62,681 bases of DNA from Sphingomonas hominis (GTDB lineage Bacteria; Pseudomonadota; Alphaproteobacteria; Sphingomonadales; Sphingomonadaceae): the NCBI RefSeq assembly GCF_013328205.1, contig NZ_JABULH010000009.1, positions 1 to 62,681 on the forward strand. Reading direction: 5' to 3'. The notes beneath the pieces are model-generated. The model was not told the DNA's origin. It worked only from the letters and a program-made list of their open reading frames with translations, and did no database searches. Positions 34,787 through 42,057 of this stretch are shown here, one piece after another (position 1 is the stretch's first letter; every line of letters begins with the position of its first letter). The position numbers and the translations under genes were made by a program.

Positions 34787-35370
34787 TGGACAGAGATGCG
34801 CTTTTGCTGACCATCGCCGAAAAGGGATACGACGTTGCGTTCGGTGCTCGCAAGACATTCGCGACCTATGATTGGATCACCAAGCTACCGGGCTGGGTTG
34901 GCTTGGCCTCAAGCGCTATCGGTATAGCTGCGCTGATCTATGAGCCCTTATCAACGAAGTGGCCGTCCGGCGCTCTTCTGGTCATCGGTATAGCGACCCT
35001 TTACCTGTCATTTTACCGCGCTGAAGAGTACTACGCATCCGCAAACAAGTTGCTTTCGCTGCTAGACCGGCTGAAGGATCTGTATCGCCTTGTAAAGGGT
35101 GGCTCCGATCCAGTCGCAGCGAAAGCCGAATTTGACGCCATCAATACCGAGTACCGCGCCATTTCAATCGGAAAGCAGGTATTCCTAAGTGGATGGTACG
35201 CTCATTACAAGCTGTTTGCCGAGACGCAGGTCGGCTGGATGGATGAGCAGCTTCACTTTACGTGGAAAGATAAGTGGCCTCTTTCGGCAAGGTTATTTCT
35301 TGCAACGGTCGCCTTAGCTACTCTTATTGGGCTAACGTATTGGGGGTACAGTGCCCATTTCTGTGTTTGA
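34786..35370 (+). CDS. SLATT-domain membrane effector
   Basis: A 194-residue protein with a SLATT-like architecture. A short amphipathic N-terminal helix is followed by two closely spaced membrane segments (W-V-G-L-A-S-S-A-I-G-I-A-A-L-I-Y and A-L-L-V-I-G-I-A-T-L-Y-L-S-F-Y), a long cytoplasmic helix (L-L-S-L-L-D-R-L-K-D-L), and a third hydrophobic segment near the C-terminus (L-F-L-A-T-V-A-L-A-T-L-I-G-L). SLATT proteins are predicted pore-forming effectors that act downstream of cyclic nucleotide synthesis. The ATG shares its A with the CD-NTase stop (TGATG), so the two proteins are made in fixed ratio. Killing by membrane damage is inferred. Confidence 0.8.
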   Translation: MDRDALLLTIAEKGYDVAFGARKTFATYDWITKLPGWVGLASSAIGIAALIYEPLSTKWPSGALLVIGIATLYLSFYRAEEYYASANKLLSLLDRLKDLYRLVKGGSDPVAAKAEFDAINTEYRAISIGKQVFLSGWYAHYKLFAETQVGWMDEQLHFTWKDKWPLSARLFLATVALATLIGLTYWGYSAHFCV

Positions 35371-35402
35371 TCAATGCAACCTTCTCTGTTTTGGAGCAGT
35401 GT

Positions 35403-35639
35403 ATGACACCGCAGGAACGAATTGAACTTGACGGCGCCTTCAAAAAGGTTGCCCGTAGCCAAGAAGCTATCGGCCGCTTGGCCGAAGAGGGAACTCAGAA
35501 GACATTCGCAAACGTCGGCCAGAGTACTTGGGATGGGTACTTTCCTCGTCTCAAGGCGGCACGCGCTGCGGCAGATGCGGCTCAGACCGAGCTCGAGGAG
35601 GTTTACCGCCGGCTAGTGCCCGGGCAGCCGCTTGATTAG
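35403..35639 (+). CDS. Small hypothetical protein next to the CBASS pair
   Basis: A 78-residue, strongly helical soluble protein with charged heptad-like spacing (E-L-D-G-A-F-K-K-V-A-R-S-Q-E-A-I, A-A-D-A-A-Q-T-E-L-E-E-V-Y-R-R-L). GGAG lies 8 nt before the ATG. It starts 32 nt after the SLATT stop on the same strand, so it could be a third component (for example a regulator) or a passenger. No family recognised. Confidence 0.55.
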   Translation: MTPQERIELDGAFKKVARSQEAIGRLAEEGTQKTFANVGQSTWDGYFPRLKAARAAADAAQTELEEVYRRLVPGQPLD

Positions 35640-35650
35640 GCCGGCTGCGT

Positions 35651-35881
35651 TTAGCCGTCCTCCGAGTCACGGTTATGCACTAACCGGAGCGTCGGCTTAA
35701 ACCGCGCGATCTCCACTAGTTTTCGCATCTGCTCGGGATCCTCAAGGAGGTCCGCGATCGCCTGATTGACCAGGCCCTGGGCGTAGAGAAGCAGGCGTGC
35801 CTCGTCGTCGCCTTCCATCTGGAGCGCGATGCACTCCTGCTTCACACCCTCACGCCGGATAAACGTCGCGCCCTCGCCCAT
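35651..35881 (-). CDS. Small hypothetical protein
   Basis: A 76-residue acidic protein (G-D-D-E-A-R-L-L-L-Y-A-Q-G-L, D-L-L-E-D-P-E-Q-M-R-K-L-V-E) with no recognised family. The ATG has GGGAGAAG 6 nt upstream, clearly better than the longer frame. It converges with the small gene after the CBASS pair, leaving 11 nt. It may be the last gene of a minus-strand unit with the two 46-residue membrane proteins. Confidence 0.6.
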   Translation of the reverse strand: MGEGATFIRREGVKQECIALQMEGDDEARLLLYAQGLVNQAIADLLEDPEQMRKLVEIARFKPTLRLVHNRDSEDG

Positions 35882-36022
35882 GCAGGCTTCTCCCGTTTGC
35901 GCTGCATCATGATCGCAGGCGATGTCGCTGTCCACCGGCCGTGATCCGCTCGTGGAGCCAAAGCGCTGCTGCGGACGATGTTTGTGCCTCGACCATGGCA
36001 CGCGGAGGCGCTCACAAAGCTG

Positions 36023-36163
36023 CTATGGCAACACGCACGCGATCAGGATCAGCGTGCCGCAGGCGAAGAAGACGATCGCCGGCTCTTTCCAGAAGGCGCC
36101 CAACCACCATCCAACTGGTCCACCTACGACCAGGAAAATGGCTCCAGCGAGGAACCTGTCCAT
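36023..36163 (-). CDS. 46-residue two-helix membrane protein (copy 1)
   Basis: A very short frame encoding 46 residues: M-D-R-F-L-A-G-A-I-F-L-V-V-G-G, then W-W-L-G-A-F-W-K-E-P-A-I-V, then a second hydrophobic stretch ending in C-V-L-P. Two membrane helices joined by a K-E-P turn are predicted. GGAAGAG lies about 8 nt before the ATG. The next gene upstream encodes a 46-residue protein of the same layout (two helices, x-x-E-P-A turn), so both are probably real and related. Function unknown; small membrane modulators or toxins are possibilities. Confidence 0.55.
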   Translation of the reverse strand: MDRFLAGAIFLVVGGPVGWWLGAFWKEPAIVFFACGTLILIACVLP

Positions 36164-36214
36164 GTCTCGGGCTCTTCCGCGGACAACGACCGTCTACAAT
36201 TCCATCCGTTCAGG

Positions 36215-36355
36215 TCAGGCGATAAGAGACACCAACATCCCAACGATACCGATCCCGCCGCTGATCATCGCTGGTTCCTGGCGATACATTCCAGCGGACC
36301 AACCCCCTAGACTGAAGGCGAGCACTACCAGGGACACGAAAAATATGTTGTCCAT
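36215..36355 (-). CDS. 46-residue two-helix membrane protein (copy 2)
   Basis: A 46-residue protein: M-D-N-I-F-F-V-S-L-V-V-L-A-F-S-L-G-G, then M-Y-R-Q-E-P-A-M-I, then a second helix ending V-S-L-I-A. GGAGG is 8 nt before the ATG, a strong signal. It lies 51 nt upstream of the copy 1 gene on the same strand. Both start M-D, have the same length and share an E-P-A turn between helices, suggesting a tandem duplication that has diverged. Confidence 0.65.
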   Translation of the reverse strand: MDNIFFVSLVVLAFSLGGWSAGMYRQEPAMISGGIGIVGMLVSLIA

Positions 36356-36625
36356 CACTTGGCCTCCGCGGGACGAGGTCGATGCAGCTATCGCGGCCTT
36401 ATAGCATCGAGTGTCGGCCCCATACTGTTTGCCTTGCATACTAATGGCGTTTTTCGCGGCGGCTTGGATTGGCGGCCTCGAGGGAAGCCGGCGCATCGTC
36501 CGTCTACTGTCTCGGACCTGATCGTCCGTTAGACCGTTGCCGCTGGAAGCACCGTCGATGATCGGTATAACCGAGCTTCGACGCTGCCGCGGTAGCTCTG
36601 CTTAACTGGATTGGACGAGGATCGA

Positions 36626-37126
36626 ATGAGCGATCAGAACAACGTCGTCGAGCTCGCGACCGAGCTGACGATCGCCTGGCTGTCCAACCCGAACACGCGG
36701 GCCGACCAGAGCCAGGTGCCTGCGTTCCTCCAGTCGATGCATGAGGCGGTGATCGCGCTCGAGAGCCCGGCCAGCGAGCCGACGGAGCCGGCCGAGGTGT
36801 TCACGCCCGCGGTTTCCGTCAGGAAGTCTCTTGCCCGACCCGACGCCATCATCAGCCTGATCGATGGCAAGCCTTATAAGTCGCTGCGCCGGCACCTGTC
36901 CGGTCATGGCCTGACCCCGGACCAGTACCGTCAGCGATACGGCCTGAAGGCCGATTACCCGATGGTCGCGCCCGAATACAGCGAGGCGCGCCGCTCGATG
37001 GCGAAGAAGATCGGTCTCGGCCGGAAGCCGAAGGACGCGCCGGATGCACCGGCGCCTGCAGAGGCGGAGCAGCCCGCGCCTAAGCGTGGTCGCCGCAAAG
37101 CCGCTGCCAGCGAAAAGGCGGACTGA
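36626..37126 (+). CDS. Ros/MucR-type regulator lacking the first zinc cysteine
   Basis: A 166-residue member of the Ros/MucR family of alphaproteobacterial regulators, which bind AT-rich promoters. The core D-G-K-P-Y-K-S-L-R-R-H-L-S-G-H-G-L-T-P-D-Q-Y-R-Q-R-Y-G-L is diagnostic. The Cys normally found before D-G-K (C-L-x-D-G-K) is replaced (I-S-L-I-D-G-K), so the classical zinc site is incomplete; some rhizobial homologues also lack it and still bind DNA. The Lys/Ala/Pro-rich tail (P-K-R-G-R-R-K-A-A-A) may add DNA contacts. The second Met is preferred (GAGGA about 6 nt upstream). It may control the adjacent transfer operon. Confidence 0.9.
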   Translation: MSDQNNVVELATELTIAWLSNPNTRADQSQVPAFLQSMHEAVIALESPASEPTEPAEVFTPAVSVRKSLARPDAIISLIDGKPYKSLRRHLSGHGLTPDQYRQRYGLKADYPMVAPEYSEARRSMAKKIGLGRKPKDAPDAPAPAEAEQPAPKRGRRKAAASEKAD

Positions 37127-37159
37127 GCCCCACCGCACCGCCTGGCGGCCAAACCGTCG

Positions 37160-37672
37160 CTACTGCATCTGCAGGACGACTGCCCGCCTGACAGGGACGT
37201 TGGCCGCCTCTGGTGGCCATGCGCCGCGGGTCTCGGGGGAAACATTCTTCCGGAATCCGGAAAGAAGTTTCCATCCGAGCAGACCTGAGATCGGCCGGTA
37301 GCTGGTCGGATGCACCCCGTCCCGTGTGGGGAGCTGGGCGAGCGGGATGACCTTGTCCCCGAAACGAAGCGCCACTTTCGTCACGATCAGGGCTGCAGTG
37401 CGGTTATAGGGTGCGAGCCACGTCACGCGGGGCGCCCGGGTTCTCGCGCGCAAGGCGATCAACCGGCGTTCCAGGCGTGGATCTCCGACATCGTTCGAGC
37501 CCAACGCAATCAAGGCGACGGCGGGGGTAATGCGGCCCTGCCACTCCTCCAGCACACCGCTGGAGCGCGCGCCGACGTGCGCGTGGATCTCGCATCGGAT
37601 ACCTTCGCGCGCGAGCGCCCCCGCGGTGCCAACGCCGGTGCTGTCGCCAAGGATGAGGCAGAAGGGGATCAC
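37160..37672 (-). CDS. SGNH/GDSL-type hydrolase
   Basis: A 170-residue SGNH hydrolase-like protein. Block I G-D-S-T-G-V-G carries the catalytic Ser, block III reads A-L-G-S-N-D-V-G (Asn), and block V D-G-V-H-P-T provides Asp and His. It should be an esterase or lipase-type enzyme, possibly acting on cell-wall polymers. The GTG start overlaps the upstream stop (GTGA). No signal peptide. The C-terminal 40 residues are encoded by a 35-bp palindrome-containing stretch and look unrelated to the family. It is the last gene of the long minus-strand transfer array. Confidence 0.8.
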   Translation of the reverse strand: MIPFCLILGDSTGVGTAGALAREGIRCEIHAHVGARSSGVLEEWQGRITPAVALIALGSNDVGDPRLERRLIALRARTRAPRVTWLAPYNRTAALIVTKVALRFGDKVIPLAQLPTRDGVHPTSYRPISGLLGWKLLSGFRKNVSPETRGAWPPEAANVPVRRAVVLQMQ

Positions 37673-38178
37673 GTCCGCCCTGCCGCGATCTTTGGAGATG
37701 GCGTCCCCGGGCGCGGGCTTCCTGCCATCTCGTCGTAAGCGAGCAGCCCGATGATCGCGACGGCCACGCCGGCGATGCCGAAGAGGCCACGTGCAAGGCC
37801 GATTGCGCGCGCCGCCTTTCCACGCCGGAGTGTCCGCCAGCCCCGATCGATCGACGTCCGCCACGACAACCAACCGTCCGCGATGTCGCAGGCCCCGAAC
37901 ATGGCGATCGGGATGGCGATCGCCGGGATGATGTGTCGCGTCTCAACCGGGTTGAAGGCGATCAAGGCCAACGTGAGCAGGAGGACAACGAACGCGGCAA
38001 CGTAGATCACGGTGTAGACAGGCCGTAGGCGAAAGATGCGCGAGCTAGGCTGAGCCAGGTAGCGCACGATCGGCCGTCTGCAGGTATCGCAGGCTAGGAC
38101 CGCCTGCCCGAGCGGCCAGCGTCGCATCGCCGCATCGCAGTACGGGCAGGTCGGTCGGGGCAGGCTGATCATGTTCAT
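37669..38178 (-). CDS. Zinc-ribbon membrane protein
   Basis: A 169-residue protein. An N-terminal zinc ribbon (C-P-Y-C near residue 11, C-D-T-C near residue 29) is followed by three likely membrane segments: V-I-Y-V-A-A-F-V-V-L-L-L-T-L-A-L, I-P-A-I-A-I-P-I-A-M-F-G, and L-F-G-I-A-G-V-A-V-A-I-I-G-L-L. The ATG overlaps the upstream gene stop (ATGA), and its own stop overlaps the next start. Function unknown; position suggests a role linked to the transfer operon. Confidence 0.7.
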   Translation of the reverse strand: MNMISLPRPTCPYCDAAMRRWPLGQAVLACDTCRRPIVRYLAQPSSRIFRLRPVYTVIYVAAFVVLLLTLALIAFNPVETRHIIPAIAIPIAMFGACDIADGWLSWRTSIDRGWRTLRRGKAARAIGLARGLFGIAGVAVAIIGLLAYDEMAGSPRPGTPSPKIAAGRT

Positions 38179-39299
38179 GGCAGCTGCGCCAACTGCACAG
38201 CGTTCGGAAGGGCGGCGCGGATCTCGGTCGCGATGTCGGGCGGGCACACCCAGTTCGCGAACATCGGGTTCCACACCGCCCTGCCCTTGCAAAGCGCGGT
38301 TAGCGCCTCTCGGCCGATGTGATCGTCCTTGGCCGCCCGGAACGCGATGCGACCATCTGGCAGCGTGCGTTCCATGATGCCGGCGCAGACCTCGATCTGC
38401 GCTCCTGCCTTTCGAGGTTTTGGCGAGGGGGGCACCGCATCGGCGATCACCGGCGCGGGTGGCGGTGTCGCCGATTGGCTGGTCGCGATCACTGGCTCTG
38501 GCGCGGGCTCCTCAGGCGCGTCGACGATCGGCTCTGGCTCTGCGTCGTCAGCTTGGCTGGTGTCCGGCTCGGCCGTCGTTCCGTCAGGTCCAGGATGGAT
38601 CCCGAGCCGCACGTAGATGTCTTCCTCCTCGACATGGTCCGCGATCAGCTGGTCGGCGATTGCCAGCATCTGCAGGCCGCTTACGCCTGTCGAGAAAAGA
38701 CGCGACAAGGGGCTCGTTCCCCCGAACGGCATCCATCCCGCGACGAGGTTGTCGCATTTGTAGATCGGTTCGTCATTGCCGACCTTGGAGCGGTCGATGT
38801 CGTTCGTAGCTGGCACGGATACGAACACGCCGATGCGCTCGAACGCCTTGGTGTGCCCCTTGCGCTTCAGCCACGCGGCGAGGACGTCTCGCTGGCGCCG
38901 CACCTGAGCGACGGGATTGGGGATGTTCTGAGGCCGGTGCTGCCCGCGATACCAGACCATCCACTCGCCATGTGCGTTCTTCGAGATGTTGCCCGCGTAA
39001 TTCTTGGACTCGAAGATCGCGGCGGTTCGCGAGAAGCGAGACAGGAGGATGTGATCGAACTGAGCGAACCCCCCCTGGCCGTCAGGCAGGCGCAGATTGT
39101 GGATCAGGACATGTCGGTCGTTCTCCGGCCCGAACTCGCGATCGAGCATGAACGCGGTCTCCTTCTCCCCCCAGAGACCGCGCACATGCTTCTTGAGGGC
39201 TGACCGGACGCGGTCCGGTAGTCCCTCGTAATCAGGATCGCGCATCACTTCGTCCGCCAGCGCGAGCTCAGCGGATCGTGTCGATCGCTTTCGGATCAT
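38175..39299 (-). CDS. NERD-domain (nuclease-related) protein
   Basis: A 374-residue protein with an N-terminal NERD domain, related to restriction-type nucleases. The strand F-A-Q-F-D-H-I-L-L-S-R-F and the A-I-F-E-S-K-N-Y-A-G motif (Asp ... E-x-K) form the putative metal site. A Pro/Glu-rich linker (about 240-300) leads to a small C-terminal domain with C-A-G-I-M-E-R and W-N-P-M-F-A-N-W-V-C-P-P. NERD proteins are found on plasmids and in defence contexts. The ATG overlaps the CsgG-like gene stop and its TGA overlaps the next ATG, so it is embedded in the operon. Confidence 0.82.
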   Translation of the reverse strand: MIRKRSTRSAELALADEVMRDPDYEGLPDRVRSALKKHVRGLWGEKETAFMLDREFGPENDRHVLIHNLRLPDGQGGFAQFDHILLSRFSRTAAIFESKNYAGNISKNAHGEWMVWYRGQHRPQNIPNPVAQVRRQRDVLAAWLKRKGHTKAFERIGVFVSVPATNDIDRSKVGNDEPIYKCDNLVAGWMPFGGTSPLSRLFSTGVSGLQMLAIADQLIADHVEEEDIYVRLGIHPGPDGTTAEPDTSQADDAEPEPIVDAPEEPAPEPVIATSQSATPPPAPVIADAVPPSPKPRKAGAQIEVCAGIMERTLPDGRIAFRAAKDDHIGREALTALCKGRAVWNPMFANWVCPPDIATEIRAALPNAVQLAQLP

Positions 39300-40177
39300 T
39301 GCTTTTGCGTTCCCGTCTGAGCCTGCGTTGGTAGCGGCTGGACTGTCTGCGCCGGGATCGGCGCGGCCGCGGGAGGAACCAGCGCCGGCGGTTTCGCCGG
39401 GACCAGCTTCGCTTCGAGCCGTGGCTTGGCATCGGTCATCAGCTTGCGGAAGGCGTCGACCATCGCGAGGCTGGTGATCTTGCCGATGTCGGTCGAAGCG
39501 TAGGTGCCGCCCAGAGCGCCGACACCGAGGCCCAGCAGCAGCCCTCCGCCGACGACACCGACGTCCTTCTTGCGTGCCGAGCCGCTGGCGACCGCCTCCT
39601 GGATGCCGGTGTTGACGTCGACGAGCGTGAGCAGGACCTGGCTCTCCATCGTCTTGGACTTGAGGCCGACGGCGCCCCCGAACAGGCCACCGACACCGCC
39701 GCCACTCTCGCGCGCCTTGCTGTCAGTATAGACCACGTTGACCTGCAGCAGGTAATCCGCCTTGGTGACAGGCCGCGCGGCAGCGGCCCCGCCGGCGATC
39801 GCGCGCTCGCGCTCGAGCGCGCTGAAGGCCTCCCCTCGATCCGCCACGCGGAAGCAGCCTGAGCGGGCGATCATGAGTTTGACGAGCGGCAGCGGGTCGA
39901 CCCGGGCCGTGGATCCGCCATTCTGCATCTCGGCCATACGCATCAGCGCCTGCAGCTGCGGTGAGAGGTTATCGGCCGGGCTCGCGGCCTTTTCCTCAAC
40001 CAAGGCCGCGACGCCCAGAGGAACCTCGCATCGCGGCAGCTCGGTCTTCTCGTCGACGCCGGTGCCGCCTTGCCCCAGCTTCTGCGCCAACAGGGTGGAA
40101 GGAGTGACGGCCGCGATCGCGGCCGTCACGATGGCGAGGGCGGCGCGCTTAGGCACCGGCCTTCGCCGCCTTCGCAT
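39296..40177 (-). CDS. CsgG-family secreted protein
   Basis: A 293-residue protein with a basic signal peptide (A-A-L-A-I-V-T-A-A-I-A-A-V-T-P-S-T-L-L-A-Q). A CsgG/curli-assembly-like domain follows: C-F-R-V-A-D-R-G, E-R-E-R-A-I-A-G-G, A-D-Y-L-L-Q-V-N-V-V-Y, and a Gly-rich V-G-G-G-L-L-L-G-L-G-V-G-A-L-G-G segment. The C-terminus is Pro/Gln-rich. CsgG proteins form outer-membrane pores or stress-induced envelope lipoproteins; no lipobox Cys is seen here. It overlaps the cysteine-rich gene upstream by 29 nt and the NERD gene by ATGA. Confidence 0.75.
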   Translation of the reverse strand: MRRRRRPVPKRAALAIVTAAIAAVTPSTLLAQKLGQGGTGVDEKTELPRCEVPLGVAALVEEKAASPADNLSPQLQALMRMAEMQNGGSTARVDPLPLVKLMIARSGCFRVADRGEAFSALERERAIAGGAAAARPVTKADYLLQVNVVYTDSKARESGGGVGGLFGGAVGLKSKTMESQVLLTLVDVNTGIQEAVASGSARKKDVGVVGGGLLLGLGVGALGGTYASTDIGKITSLAMVDAFRKLMTDAKPRLEAKLVPAKPPALVPPAAAPIPAQTVQPLPTQAQTGTQKQ

Positions 40178-40478
40178 GCTTGGTCGGGTCGCAGATGCCG
40201 GCCCGTTCCTCGTTGGCGCTCACCTTCTTGGCGGCTTCATCGCAGTCCGCGCAATCGGCGCAGTCAGCGCAGTCCTTGCAGTTGCCCTTGTGATTGGCGT
40301 GGGCGCGGTAGTGCGCCGTCTTTTCCGCTGCGCGTCGTTCGGCGTCGTTGCCGGCGCTCTCGCCGGCGAAGCTCGCCATTGCGAGCAGCACCGGGCTGGC
40401 CGGCGCCGCGCTGGCGACTGCAGGTGTGGCGAACGCTAGGCCCGCCAGAACGATCGATGCGATATGTCGTGTCTTCAC
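40149..40478 (-). CDS. Secreted cysteine-rich repeat protein
   Basis: A 109-residue exported protein. The signal peptide (I-A-S-I-V-L-A-G-L-A-F-A-T-P-A-V-A-S-A-A) is followed by a helical stretch and then C-K-D-C-A-D-C-A-D-C-A-D-C-D-E, where the three-residue unit C-A-D is repeated. Five Cys in a row at three-residue spacing, alternating with Asp, plus H-Y-R-A-H-A-N-H nearby, suggest metal binding or disulphide scaffolding in the periplasm. No family recognised. Its 3' end overlaps the CsgG-like gene, so the two are probably co-expressed. Confidence 0.7.
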   Translation of the reverse strand: MKTRHIASIVLAGLAFATPAVASAAPASPVLLAMASFAGESAGNDAERRAAEKTAHYRAHANHKGNCKDCADCADCADCDEAAKKVSANEERAGICDPTKHAKAAKAGA

Positions 40479-40501
40479 GGTCGTAACCCCTTCGTTGGTT
40501 G

Positions 40502-40711
40502 TCAGAAGAAGCCGTTGCGACGTCCGTCGCGCCGGTCATCGTGGCGGGTGCCACTATCGCCGAGGGCCGAGCGTCGGACCTCCAGCTCCACGCCGTCCCC
40601 CTTGCGGGTGATCCGGACGTCTTGTGGGGCGAGGCCTTGCCGCTTCGCCCAGCGGTCCGCGTCGGCTGCCGACCCGAACTCGCCCATTCCCTCGAAACTC
40701 CAGTTGCTCAT
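40502..40711 (-). CDS. Small hypothetical protein
   Basis: A 69-residue protein beginning M-S-N-W-S-F-E-G-M-G-E-F-G and containing a W-A-K-R-Q-G-L-A-P-Q-D-V-R-I-T-R-K motif, with a basic C-terminus ending in R-R-N-G-F-F. A strong GAGGAGG ribosome site lies just before the ATG. It sits between the two blocks of the transfer array. The first part resembles short plasmid-borne proteins with a WxxxxG motif, but no family is claimed. Confidence 0.65.
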   Translation of the reverse strand: MSNWSFEGMGEFGSAADADRWAKRQGLAPQDVRITRKGDGVELEVRRSALGDSGTRHDDRRDGRRNGFF

Positions 40712-40841
40712 CGGCTCCTCCTCGCATGGGTGGCCAGCGACCACGCGCGAGCGCGCTGGCGACATGGCTGGAACGGCGCGCGTGAACGGTGCTGCTCCGA
40801 CGGCCGCTGCTGCTCCGCGAGCGTGGTCTTGGGTCGCTTCG

Positions 40842-41618
40842 TCATGCGAGCGGCGCCGGCCGAAGGTTGATGCGTCGCACGACGAGGTTGCTGTCGTGGC
40901 CGAGCCGAAGGTCGAGGACATGGCCGACCTTGCGGGTGAAACGCATCACGCCGTCGACCTCGTCGTGCAGCGTGCCTTTCCCGAAGAGCGTTTGGGCGTC
41001 GCTCCACTCGCGTCCGTGTACGAGCCGCATGTGGAAGCGGCCGACGGGCGCAGGCACCGTCACCCGTTCATGCGCGCGCACATAGACCGACAGGGCGTTC
41101 CGGCCCGTCTTCGCATCGATCATCTGAACGATCGCGTTCTCGAGGCCGCCTTGAACGGTCAGCTTCGCGACGACGCGCTTCATGTCGATATTGGCCGGCA
41201 CACTGACCGTGCCCGACGCGGGGAAGCTGCGCCCCTGCGCCAAGATGATCGCGCTATATCGCTCGGCGATCCAGTCACGCGCGCCGAAGCCGGTTGCGAT
41301 GATGGCGGTCGTGAGGCTGAGTGCGATCAAGCCGCTGGGGAACCTCGCTCTTCTCGATGGTCGCCAACGACCGCGCTGATAGTCGTGCCCGCGGTTCTTC
41401 CGCTCGAACCATGACTGTCGCTTGCCGTTGCCGGAGATCCACAGCGCGCTACCGAGTGGCACCGACCGCCAGCCCCGATCGATCGGGACCGCCTTTTGGT
41501 AGCCCCTGCCCTCCAGTTCACGCCTCGCCTTGCGCTCGTTCCAGGTCGTTCGCTCGGATGGAAGGCCCTGACGCTGCCGATAGCGCTCGCGCATATAATC
41601 GCGGTCATCGATCCCCAT
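40842..41618 (-). CDS. Single-pass membrane protein with N-terminal DRDYMR motif
   Basis: A 258-residue protein. The N-terminal 95 residues are basic (M-G-I-D-D-R-D-Y-M-R-E-R-Y-R), one membrane helix follows (L-I-A-L-S-L-T-T-A-I-I-A-T-G-F-G-A), and the remaining 130 residues are predicted periplasmic beta-strands. The G-D/D-D-R-D-Y-M-R start is shared with the protein at 43034-43360. The ATG at 41618 follows GGGGGG and overlaps the upstream gene by 14 nt. Unknown function; it may be part of an envelope assembly linked to conjugation. Confidence 0.65.
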   Translation of the reverse strand: MGIDDRDYMRERYRQRQGLPSERTTWNERKARRELEGRGYQKAVPIDRGWRSVPLGSALWISGNGKRQSWFERKNRGHDYQRGRWRPSRRARFPSGLIALSLTTAIIATGFGARDWIAERYSAIILAQGRSFPASGTVSVPANIDMKRVVAKLTVQGGLENAIVQMIDAKTGRNALSVYVRAHERVTVPAPVGRFHMRLVHGREWSDAQTLFGKGTLHDEVDGVMRFTRKVGHVLDLRLGHDSNLVVRRINLRPAPLA

Positions 41619-42057
41619 CGAAGCGCCCCCCGGTCGTGGAGATGCTCGGACCGTTGTCGCCGAGGTGTCCGCGCCACCTTTCGATCGCGTGATAGGCCAG
41701 GAGGCCCAGGGCCGCGGCGCCGGCGCACACGAGGACGTTGTGCGCAAGCTGACGCACCATCTCAGCGAGCGTCAGCGTGTCCGCGGCCGACACGCGGGAT
41801 GCAGCGTTCGCCTCATAGGCTGCGGCGCGCGCATCCATGTCTCGGGCGCCTGCCTCGTGGCGACTAATCCACTCGTCGAGCGCAGTTCGTAGCTGAGGGA
41901 TGATGCCGGAGGGATCGTAGGCTCGGCCGTCCGCGACGCGCAGCGCCACGGCGATAGGACGCAACTCCTCGCTGGAACGACGCAGGGCATCGGCGTGATC
42001 GCGCGAAAGGCGTGCGCTCTCGAGATCGCCGCGGTGAAGGAGGGCTAAATCATCCAC
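41605..42057 (-). CDS. Hypothetical membrane-associated protein
   Basis: A 150-residue mostly helical protein with a hydrophobic stretch near residue 115 (V-L-V-C-A-G-A-A-A-L-G-L-L-A-Y-H-A-I). It starts with GTG overlapping the upstream stop by 8 nt and overlaps the downstream gene by 14 nt. The central region (A-A-A-Y-E-A-N-A-A-S-R-V-S-A-A-D-T) is likely coiled. No family recognised. Confidence 0.6.
   Translation of the reverse strand: MDDLALLHRGDLESARLSRDHADALRRSSEELRPIAVALRVADGRAYDPSGIIPQLRTALDEWISRHEAGARDMDARAAAYEANAASRVSAADTLTLAEMVRQLAHNVLVCAGAAALGLLAYHAIERWRGHLGDNGPSISTTGGRFDGDR

Noticed and set aside
37669-38292. N-terminal extension of the zinc-ribbon membrane protein up to 38292
   Set aside because: The extension overlaps the NERD gene in another frame; the ATGA overlap at 38178 gives a sensible start just before the zinc ribbon.
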